From NCBI GenBank assembly GCA_905221605.1, contig CAJNDS010000913.1:516836-580835 (forward strand): 64,000 nucleotides of DNA, given 5' to 3'. Positions 58,401 through 64,000 of the stretch are shown one piece after another. The position numbers were made by a program, and so were the translations under genes. The stretch is from Symbiodinium natans (lineage: Eukaryota > Sar > Dinophyceae > Suessiales > Symbiodiniaceae). Numbering within the stretch: the first letter of the stretch is position 1; each line of letters starts with the position of its first letter. Below the pieces are notes generated by a model. It was not told where the DNA came from and ran no database searches. It was given only the letters and a program-made list of their open reading frames with translations.

Positions 58401-60447
58401 TGACTTGATTCATCGGAGGTTTCATCAAAGACCGAACTGACTTAGATGGCAACATCTGAGATAAATCGGTAGAGATCCGATGCTCCAACTCGGCAATCCG
58501 GACTCTCGTCTCAACTTCCCATGACCAATCTATCTCATCAGTACTCCGGGGAATCCACTCTTTTCTCACTTCATCGAGCAATTCTTCCAGAGGTTGCAAC
58601 ACAGATTCCACTCGGGCCTCTGACTCAGGTTCATTCCATTCACCTCCAGTTAGCTGGTAGTCACTCGACTCACCCTCTTGGGAGACTTCAGCAACTGTCT
58701 TCCCCTTTCCTTTGCCTTTTCCTTTGGGCTTTCCCTTTTCGGGCTTCTTCTTGGGATCTCCTTTTGCCTTGGCTTTCGCCTTAGCATTGGGGGAATTGGG
58801 CTTCTTGCCTGAATCTCCCTCCTTATACCAGCAATCGCGGGCATAATGTCCCTTTCCACCACACACATAGCACTCCACATCCTTCTTGTTCTGGCTTGAA
58901 GCTCGTTTGCCAGCACCTTTGCTTGATTCGCGCTTGCCTTTCTGTTCCTTTCCTTTGCCTTTTGGTTTTCCTTCGTTGCCCTTTCCCTCATTGGGATCTC
59001 GAAAAGGTTGAAGCTTCGTGCCAGGGGCTTCTGACCACACCCTTTGTTGCACCTCAAACTTCAGAGCAACTCTTTTCAGATCTTCAAACGATTCACTATC
59101 GCCATGCAACAAGCAATGGCTTCTACACCGATCTGGCAAACTGCGCAGCAAAACCATAACCGAATCCGCTTCTTGGATCTGCAAACCACCAGCATGCACA
59201 TCGGGATCAAGACTATTGAGCAGCTTGGTGTACTTGTTCAACTCATGCTCAATCTTTCGAATGATCTCCGGAATACTGGGTGCTTTCACGGTTTGATTCA
59301 CCAGCTGCGACCGAAAGAACAGGCATTCAGCTCGCGACTTCAGGCAAAACTCCTTCGCCAGCAATCTCAAAGCCACAAAACCAGATTGTTGATAAGTGCT
59401 CTCACTTTCAACATATGTCTGCAAAATCAGAGAACTCTTCTCATGATTTGCAAAAGTCTGTCGCAGGATGTGCATCAGCCTCGTCGACCTCTTCTGTTGC
59501 TCCACAGTAAGTCGATCCTGTTTCAGCCGAGACTCTTCTTGAGTCTTCACCGCATGCATGAGCTCATTGGGAAACACTTCTGAACCCAAACCAACCCAAC
59601 TGGTCAGCTTCTCCATCCAGGTCAAGAATCCAAGAGCTTCAGAGATGCGATCCTTCCAAGACGAAAAGTCAATGGTCGGCAAACTGGGCAACCATTTGTC
59701 CGATCGAGCAAACACATCCCTTTCACTTTCTTGCTCCAGAGGTGGAGGTCTCAGTGGGGGACTTGGGCTCGCCATCCGAAAAAGCTGGGTCCCCTTCGCA
59801 GGAGTACCCACTGGCGATGCACCTTGACATCCCGAAGAAGAACTGGGCATGTTCTCAGGAACACCATCCTGAGGTAAGGGGGGATTCACCTGTTGCTGTT
59901 GCTGTGGCTGCTGTTGCTGATGCTGCTGTATCATCCACTGCTGATGCTGCTGCTGTTGCTGCACCATGGACGAAGTCATCGTTTGCATAAACTGCTGTTG
60001 CTGCACAACCAGTTGCTGCATCATGCTTTCCAATTCTCGCACTTGTCTCGTCAACCCTTGCACGTCGGGTGATGTTTGTGATGGTGTCACCACAGGTTGA
60101 GGAGGTCCAGTGGATAGTCCTGGTGGTAACGAAGGACTTCCTACCGCTTGCTGAGGCAAACCAGGGGGAAACGAAGGGCCTCCCATTGTCTGTTGGGGTG
60201 CTCCAGTAGCTACCCCATGAGGGCTTCTGGCGGGAGTTCGACCTCTGGGCACTGGGCCATACACAGGTTGGCTTCCTTGTGCCAAACCTTGCACCCACAG
60301 TGGGTTGGGATTTCCCAAACCCGGAAAAGGGTCTACCCTTCGCCTTGTCTCAGCATCCATGATGGGCACAGAGCTTCCACGCTCTCGTCCACCTCTTGGA
60401 CTCCTCACATGAGCTCCACTGGTATGTCGTGGGGGTGTATTCAACAT
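52450..60447 (-). CDS. Element 2 Gag-Pol polyprotein with long C-terminal extension
   Basis: 2665 codons from ATG at 60447. Approximate residue positions: Pro/Gln-rich gag with poly-Q (130-200); CCHC knuckle CYVCGGKGHYARDC (about 522); Lys/Gly-rich basic region (550-600); protease IDSGAS (about 698); integrase HxxxxH...CxxC (about 866-886), Asp about 909, Asp about 978 and Glu about 1013; CPAC...HNAEC metal-binding-like motif (about 1230); reverse transcriptase LDVSTAF (1573) and CYVDD (1661); RNase H with YADAS, CEAEL, TDSSSA and IADVLTK (1840-1970). About 690 residues follow: a CxxC...CxxC zinc ribbon (CKVC...CEKC, about 2117-2146), an unassigned alpha/beta region (about 2210-2440) and a charged coiled coil with an acidic end. 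No methyltransferase or dioxygenase motifs are visible, unlike element 1. All polymerase, integrase and RNase H catalytic residues are present. Confidence 0.9.
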   Translation of the reverse strand: MLNTPPRHTSGAHVRSPRGGRERGSSVPIMDAETRRRVDPFPGLGNPNPLWVQGLAQGSQPVYGPVPRGRTPARSPHGVATGAPQQTMGGPSFPPGLPQQAVGSPSLPPGLSTGPPQPVVTPSQTSPDVQGLTRQVRELESMMQQLVVQQQQFMQTMTSSMVQQQQQHQQWMIQQHQQQQPQQQQQVNPPLPQDGVPENMPSSSSGCQGASPVGTPAKGTQLFRMASPSPPLRPPPLEQESERDVFARSDKWLPSLPTIDFSSWKDRISEALGFLTWMEKLTSWVGLGSEVFPNELMHAVKTQEESRLKQDRLTVEQQKRSTRLMHILRQTFANHEKSSLILQTYVESESTYQQSGFVALRLLAKEFCLKSRAECLFFRSQLVNQTVKAPSIPEIIRKIEHELNKYTKLLNSLDPDVHAGGLQIQEADSVMVLLRSLPDRCRSHCLLHGDSESFEDLKRVALKFEVQQRVWSEAPGTKLQPFRDPNEGKGNEGKPKGKGKEQKGKRESSKGAGKRASSQNKKDVECYVCGGKGHYARDCWYKEGDSGKKPNSPNAKAKAKAKGDPKKKPEKGKPKGKGKGKGKTVAEVSQEGESSDYQLTGGEWNEPESEARVESVLQPLEELLDEVRKEWIPRSTDEIDWSWEVETRVRIAELEHRISTDLSQMLPSKSVRSLMKPPMNQVKSMEKDDASKWWLIDSGASVTVIAKRYLDEFQILDRKALGPNERYSAANDTPVNVFERVRIRALLPMYEGKQYLGLTSVCVTGVVADVAHNILSTEQMVNTGWEVKFTRREISLRHEKKGVMGYGVSWAGCPWIYLQGDAGKRKKVTFGRTEVRPMDVDDGQRPMEVDQMQSVQSMTKKKQEEMELHRMRGHIPFSSECPHCRMTRGTTQHRRTKDAQDRPVALQADFCFINLVTGTFAKDQPTAPNMKVLVMTEMSTRMIGCLLVGTNADNTSSWIRYWMNAFGLDIAGSAVLLRTDSETAVSALIKRANLGIRIVTQRAPPQGHEAVGGVERAVRTLKELFSTVRLDLRAQGFDLKRSPRAFEFGLIYCAAMHNHHAAAFDGKKSPQELVLQRSLHECGSSLIGATVLAELPDSMKTTALSRFVEAAYVYPEVGGLTHVVSAMVDGCPKHFRAKSIKHIVPLKIGLEHCQHLLKEHDPSDTLAPPILKEKEDGVPDRIEGEADKAFEGRVSDGPTTDMSKVGPPAAWVKEHGGTANCPACGPKRGKANHNAECRKRYDDWLKAQRQRLESKEPTEETPKMDQRSSKDAGVMESGSEPSLLKRPKITYESRPDPKLEERQSVPTPATEVVDVDMEDFEDPSLPYQGIPDEAMEPGYFEGETPAEDEAIPMEEEKPQMDVDSVPNESSRVPRRLESLTSDVNSVPDESNRVPRLINRICLDPRLDVPQGPIKMVSSDESPKLVHVTNSILLNKNSTFPESMKVCGSQVWLARPTSVLSEIDGCPLDVDKTVEGRRTELQSMTAHKAGRVVGADEAQKFARQHGIKIIPTRWVIGPKVVNGKEAVRARCVVQDIAKGSTASSLGLSATTPSLEALRTLLAIASVDAMDVATLDVSTAFLHSPLPKGSKAIIQLPKDVSACKDYYVPVFMILDQAMNGLRVAAKAWNLKLATVVKKVGLKQCPTEPSVFEGTVRGKRFLMLCYVDDLILCGTRDAIRLVTDTLNGELKIKETGRITSTGGKITFLGREIERQGSHLRMRVPPAYLDALFETEFCKDLKVVTAPPDIVKTVEKGRASGSDPELSDTAAARYRAVLGRIAWWGQSRPDLSRWMSILSQGQSKPTACFEQALRQVIRFLKGQYHAWQYFGPDGNVPDSGPAQLEVYADASWAPQASLGRRSVSGIAIFYRGCLIKGISRVQGCVSLSSCEAELRAILTAVQESEGLATLIGQLAESDVTIRLHTDSSSARAVLLNRGLSRRVRHLDIAVCYLQERIQEAQTLKVIWCPTAGMIADVLTKCLSQVTFCQHQQAMGIYPGEDVQQVWRICGIRPRVGVQAYQCAEATGCSVEQVGSLKSVKKCGEVFENFHLRSPETLREDSSPEVQEMDLWSTRKSFGSSTTEASPSLEPVPLVKDRKMAAEDSRKGEQGAEMKSPFWCKVCKWLFRSEHAAGLSWDESGKPKCEKCKQTVTVSGTDASHAFHLREAEKERRAAGKRGDKGESRGSGQAAPKPKAMPKVIERMVDVFPELADPEPPKWFGDVSWSICRRGTPVDELELKDVIGTLSDKDMLRYQSSYEKLVKPIQEVCELQEKPTKIFGILDVRGQIGGKAIIWEMAVNEGGLYMEVPPGTCGLAMLSFVRYLKRKGIIPVLLLGEHQDLGVLRMVDLLCMLPILGAERIMEDEAESSYYPPWVLRWKRSAKEGSLVFKELVERVRVISMLSCDTLRIHEPELRERPVPKWSFVAYSHYRSVMESVAGFLEDLEKKKEEITDTQRAASWKKVVASETRSGVVWICKCKWHLPTDYVVRFNLTLPADMWQQAFGIMGENVGKLEKEEKDLKRILKAAAEQQDREFEEAERKRKRIADLSAAEEEAAKRAKLEGEAVRSPVSVVPSELDAAAIAQIAERVKASFSVADLELMLEEKKRKVGDQPTERPAETPAEPSRSSQDVVMETRTAELAEMKEAAKERRAKLMESTGAGEKKGEEDEE

Positions 60448-60864
60448 AGTTCCTGAACTCAGGCTCCAGCCTGCAGTCTCTCCACAACGTCTTCTAGCGA
60501 AAATTCTCTCACCAACACCAGATGGTCCAGGCTCCTGAAGAACCTTAGTTCTACTCTACCAAGCACCGTATTCCTCCAAGATCGGTCACAACCAATCCAG
60601 TTCCAGACAAACCACCTTGCCCGGGCTCCAAAGTGCCTCAACAGCCGCTGAACCAACTGCTTCCAAGCCTGATGAGTCCGGATCCGCCTCCTCACAGGGT
60701 AGGCTTCCCGGTACTCACTTACACGGTCCGAGTACAAGAGATTCCGGTCCACTGGCAGTCTGGGCTCCAAACCCAAACTTGCCTCCAGGCACTCACAGAG
60801 TCCTGACAGACAACCAAAGACCATACACGGGCTCGTACCACAAGGCACAAGCTCCGCTACCACG
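60448..60864 (-). other. Element 2 untranslated leader
   Basis: 417 bp between the 5' LTR and the start codon. It begins with the primer-binding site. No upstream coding feature was recognised. Confidence 0.6.
60851..60862 (-). promoter_or_regulatory. Element 2 primer-binding site (3' end of initiator-Met-like tRNA)
   Basis: The minus strand reads TGGTAGCGGAGC two bases after the LTR end. It would pair with a tRNA ending GCTCCGCTACCA, the 3' end expected for a eukaryotic initiator Met tRNA that begins AGCGGAG. Confidence 0.7.
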
Positions 60865-61236
60865 TGAAAAAACGAAGGTCCCTCTGGTACCTTTTCCCTT
60901 GAAAGCACGAACCCTGACCTCTCACACAAGTGCGGACAGCTCTCTCTTTTTCACAGTCAGAGCCACTTGAGCCAAAAGTCACGAAGTGCACAAACTAAAC
61001 GAATTCTCTCTTGTGAGCTTAAACTCAGCTTCAGAACGAAGTTCCTACACACTGCACACTCACTTTAAATAGCGTATTGGGCAAAAACACACTCGTATGA
61101 TTTCCTTGGAAATCAACGAGGCATAAACCATCGAGGATGGGATCACACGGATTCCCAATCACTCCGAAGCAAAACAAACCTATACAAGCTGATCCAAAAC
61201 ATGACAAAAACATCACTGATCAGCCACAATCTTCCA
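60865..61236 (-). repeat. Element 2, 5' LTR (372 bp)
   Basis: Matches the 3' LTR base for base by eye. The TATA-like box is at 61072-61063 and the spliced-leader-like 12-mer at 60977-60966, downstream of the TATA box and upstream of the primer-binding site. Confidence 0.95.
60966..60977 (-). other. Spliced-leader-like sequence TTTTGGCTCAAG in the 5' LTR
   Basis: Exact match to the last 12 of the 22 bases of the dinoflagellate spliced leader, with a loosely similar CGTGAC just before it. In dinoflagellates such relics mark sequences that passed through trans-spliced mRNA and were copied back to DNA. Confidence 0.5.
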
Positions 61237-61494
61237 CACCTTTCGCCATTGAGTGTTGGTTGTCTTTCCTTGACAACGATTAAGCGATTCGAACCTCGTC
61301 TGATGACCTCGGGTTGACTAACCGCTGTCGCACCAGTGGCTACATGATGGTGATTTTGTGAATCTGGCACGTCGCATTTTGCGAATCCCCCACAAGCTTT
61401 GTGCTTCCTTGTGCACCGGAACTTCATTGACGACCTCGAGTACTGAGTCCGTGGGTATGTTGTAGTTTAGCGCGATTGCTCGCTTTGTTTCTTC
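61237..61494. other. Right flank of element 2
   Basis: Unique sequence beginning with two extra bases and CCTTTCG. No gene supported. Confidence 0.4.
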
Positions 61495-61612
61495 GGTGTC
61501 TGTTCTTTGGTGGTTTCGTGTTGTGTCTGGCGGGTTGTGTGCTGACTCTGTTTCACCCTTTTCGTCGAGCCCAACAAGACCGACCTGCTGTGCTACTGAT
61601 GTAGTAAAGAGG
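61495..61612 (+). mobile_element. SINE-like 3' part without poly-A
   Basis: GACTCTGTTTCACC, CTGCTGTGCTACTGATGTAG and TAAAGAGGCG align with the tails at 42641 (reversed) and 47140. It passes directly into the satellite at 61613. Confidence 0.5.
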
Positions 61613-62075
61613 CGCCACGCGCTTCGGAGCCTGTAGTCTCCCATGGAAACTATGGGTTATAAGTGCGCAGGCCCCGAGCTTCCCGGCATGCCAAAGCGCT
61701 CGCGAGGTCACGCACAACTGGTCCACCTTTCCGTGAAACGTTCCTGAACCGATCATAAGCACAATTGGGGCCAATTGTGGCCGAGTGGGTGTCACGCGCT
61801 TTGGAGCCTGTGGTCTGCCATGGTCTCCGATCATAAGCACAACTGGGGCCAATTGGGGCCGGGTGGGTGTCATGCGCTTCGGGGTTTGTGGTTTCCCATG
61901 TCTCCGATCATGGCACAATTGGGGCCAATTGGGGCCGGGTGTCACGCGCTTCGGGGCCTGTGGTCTCCCATGAAAACTATGGGTTATGAGTGCGCAGGCC
62001 CCGAGCTCCCCGGCATGCCGAAGCGCTCGCGAGGTCCCACGCACGACTGGTCCACCTGTCCGTGAAACGTTCCAC
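61613..62075. repeat. Satellite array with nested longer duplication
   Basis: Units of the CACGCGCTT...GATCATGAGCACAATTGGGG family alternate with a 110-bp block (AACTATGGGTTATRAGTGCGC, then GCTCGCGAGGTC, ACTGGTCCACCT and GTGAAACGTTCC). The block occurs at about 61645-61748 and about 61973-62075, so a higher-order unit of about 330 bp was duplicated. Confidence 0.85.
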
Positions 62076-62333
62076 TTCAGGAACAGCCACATAACTTGCG
62101 CGAGGCAAACTGCACATGCCTGGCACAGGAGATGGAGCTGATCTGTCTCAGCTGTACAAAATGAAAATAAAAATGCTGTCATCAGATGCCTGGAGGCTAC
62201 AAGACCAAGCAGGCAGAGCTGCAAAGGCTTAGATGGTCCTCTCATTTGAGGCCCTAAGAACGGAATCATCATTTCATTCAGTGTAGCACGTCAGTCGAGC
62301 TGACGACTCGGGCGGTCACACTTGCTTAGGCCA

Positions 62334-63652
62334 TCATCTAGCATTGGCAGCGTGAGTCGCCAGGATGTACTCTTCAAGTTCCTTTGACGCTGCTGCCGCA
62401 GCTCGGATGATTGCGATTTCTTGCTTTTCGGCGGACTCAAAAGCTCGATGCCATTTGGCTCGCGAGGAGTCCACACAGCGCGCAGCTCTCTCCTTATTTG
62501 CGGCCTCGTCCGCAATTTGGTTAAGTCGCCTACACTTCGTTGCCTCGAGAGGGGTCGGCGGGCGCCATCCATCTTTCTTTCCATGTGAAGGCACCCACAC
62601 AAAATCGATGATGTTGCCTTGCTCCCGGAGATGTAGTAGATCGCGACGGGCACGACCGGCTAACAGTGGAGCTGAGCAGTTGGTCGGCGATTGCACGGCT
62701 TTGATCGCCGACTTGCAATCGACTAAAACTGCAATCCGGGCACCGTGGATGCAGGCAACCCGCGACGCATGAAGAAAGAAAACGATGGCCTGAAGTTCCT
62801 GCCGAAAAGGGCTTTGATCTTCATGGCTGTCCCCACAGGCCAAAGGTTCGTTCTCACTCTCAACAACAATTGCAAAAGCCCCAATGTCATCTTGCGAACT
62901 GCCATCCGTTGCCACCAGCAGAAGATCACTGAGCTGTGCCCGCAAAATGACTTCAACGAGGCGCTGCACAAACCTTTGCACGTTTCCAGCTGCTGGCGCA
63001 GCAGGAAACTCTTGAATCCGTGCTCCAAATAATCGCTCCTGGACCCTTTCGGTGGGCAATTGCAGGTTGCAGCGAAGTCTCTGAGTGTGCTCACACGTCC
63101 AGGTTATGTGCGGGCGGGAGGGCCAAGCACCTCCACATCTGCAAAGAACAGCTTGTCCAGAGATAGCACGAAGGCCGTGCCGAGCATTATGGTACCAAGC
63201 AGTGCCTCCTGTTGCCAGGCAAGCTCGACGAATTTCCAAGGAGGCGCTGGGCTGTCCAAGTGAACGATGTCCAGCAAAAGCAGACCTTGCCCCTTCTGGG
63301 GGCTTCGGAAGCGCCATGCCGCGGGCCAAATTATCGTCAGACCTGTGATAACTTCTGGAAACCCTACCACATTCCATCACAGCTTGTATCTGTGCGCCTC
63401 AGTGAGCCATTGAATGAGCACTTTGAAAGAGTCGACTCCAAAGAAGTACTTTCTTTGCACGCCGTTGTCATCAGTTCGAGAAAGGGCCTTGTCACGGACA
63501 AGCGCTTGCCAGTTAAGTCGCTCTAGGACCTCTTGCGCCATTGGAAAGATGACGTCCCAAGCAGGAAAAGCATTTGTCAAAGGCAAGGTGTCCAACCAAG
63601 GTTTGCAGACGTAACGCCATAACGCTTTCAGGGCGGCTTTGTCCAGTGCCAC
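62334..63652 (-). pseudogene. 5'-truncated LINE: C-terminal region with RNase H
   Basis: An upstream ORF (63652-63377; ALDKAALKALWRYVCKPW...) and a downstream ORF (63380-62334) lie in different frames, so the reading is broken near 63378. The downstream part has a Cys/His motif LCRCGG...HITWTC (about 63075-63150) and an RNase HI domain: ATDGSS, RQELQAI, LVDCKSAIKAV, WVPSHGKK and NQIADEAAN carry the D, E, D, H and D positions. This order after RT is typical of non-LTR elements of the R1/I type and their algal relatives. No RT palm is present; sequence upstream of 63655 is unrelated, so the copy is truncated. Confidence 0.75.
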
Positions 63653-63865
63653 AAGTCAACAACTTATTCAAGCCAAAAACATGCTACTCTGCGAAAATGC
63701 CGGGCAAGCATATGAGCATCAGACATTCGATTGCGTCGTAAAAAGTCTCCGGAGACTCTGATTTTCGAACAATGAAATACAAAAACAAAACAAAATTAAG
63801 GAGGGTGGAATTTAGACGAAAGTCCCTTCTCTCTTCTCCCTCCCACTTTACAGCAGTCCACTCCA

Positions 63866-64000
63866 TCACAGGCCCCGAAGCGCGTGACACCCACCCGGCC
63901 CCAATTGGCCAATTGTGCTTGTGGGAGACGACAGGCCCCGAAGCGCGTGACACCCACCCGGCCCCAATTGGCCCCAATTGTGCTCATGATCGGAGCATAG
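63866..64000 (-). repeat. Satellite copies, inverted relative to 50.5 and 61.6 kb
   Basis: About two units reading GGCCCCGAAGCGCGTGACAC, CCACCCGGCCCCAATTGG and TGTGCT, the reverse complement of the family at 50510 and 61613. The array is cut by the window end. Confidence 0.85.

Larger units (their letters stand above)
51341..61236 (-). mobile_element. Element 2: complete Ty1/copia LTR retrotransposon
   Basis: A 9896-bp element with two apparently identical 372-bp LTRs (TG...CA). The primer-binding site lies two bases inside the 5' LTR (60851-60862), a G-run polypurine tract (51713-51718) abuts the 3' LTR, and there is one intact ORF on the minus strand. The 7-bp sequence CCTTTCG lies directly left of the element (51334-51340) and again at 61239-61245, two bases beyond the right LTR end; it is probably the target duplication with two extra terminal bases. 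Intact ORF and identical LTRs indicate a recent insertion. Confidence 0.93.

Overview
The window reads as nuclear DNA of a dinoflagellate, most likely a Symbiodiniaceae-type alga. Four things point there: (i) one gene can be reconstructed only with GC-AG and GA-AG introns beside GT-AG ones, with acceptors of the form AG|G, the splice code known from dinoflagellates; (ii) plant/alga-type TTTAGGG telomere-like repeats; (iii) very large single-ORF Ty1/copia polyproteins; (iv) a 12-base match to the 3' end of the dinoflagellate spliced leader in one LTR. There is no bacterial gene organisation. Genes are sparse and repeats dominate.

Layout. 1-21 kb is a repeat-rich, subtelomere-like stretch. It holds a 9-bp minisatellite in inverted blocks (1-995), many short tracts of TTTAGGG and variants in both orientations, a 14-bp minisatellite with a 180-bp higher-order copy (11.7-12.1 kb), a fold-back element (12.9 kb), a GA tract and a CA/TG tract of almost 1 kb (13.85-14.8 kb). 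I support no gene there. From 35.5 kb down to 19.0 kb on the minus strand lies one eight-exon host gene for a secreted protein of about 1255 residues with nine repeats of an undescribed module. It carries a one-base frameshift in exon 2. Its fourth intron is 11.7 kb because a complete copia retrotransposon (element 1, 21072-30532, identical 304-bp LTRs, TATGG target duplication) sits inside it in the sense direction.

Element 1 is the highlight. Its single ORF of 2955 codons reads gag - CCCH and CCHC zinc fingers - protease - C5-cytosine-methyltransferase-like domain - integrase with an acidic insertion - Tet/JBP-like 2OG-Fe(II) dioxygenase-like domain - reverse transcriptase - RNase H - a tail with a membrane segment and a YH...C...CxxC module. 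It would therefore carry a candidate DNA-methylation writer and a candidate modifier or eraser in one polyprotein. Its LTR contains a 30-bp exact match to the catalytic core of U6 snRNA, and the first in-frame ATG of the polyprotein lies within that match.

35.5-51 kb holds tandem repeats, segmental duplications, a decayed DIRS-like reverse transcriptase (37.5-38.4 kb), a 172-bp fold-back, an unknown two-frame coding region joined by a perfect A_AAA_AAG slippery site (40.9-42.65 kb), SINE-like tails, GC-rich minisatellites and a decayed copia gag (48.1-49.3 kb). Element 2 (51341-61236, 372-bp LTRs, ORF of 2665 codons) is a second intact copia element with a poly-Q gag and a tail of about 690 residues after RNase H. 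61.2-64 kb holds a SINE-like tail, a satellite that also occurs at 50.5 kb and at the window end, and the RNase H end of a LINE.

All assignments come from reading motifs and aligning parts of the window to one another; no database search was run.
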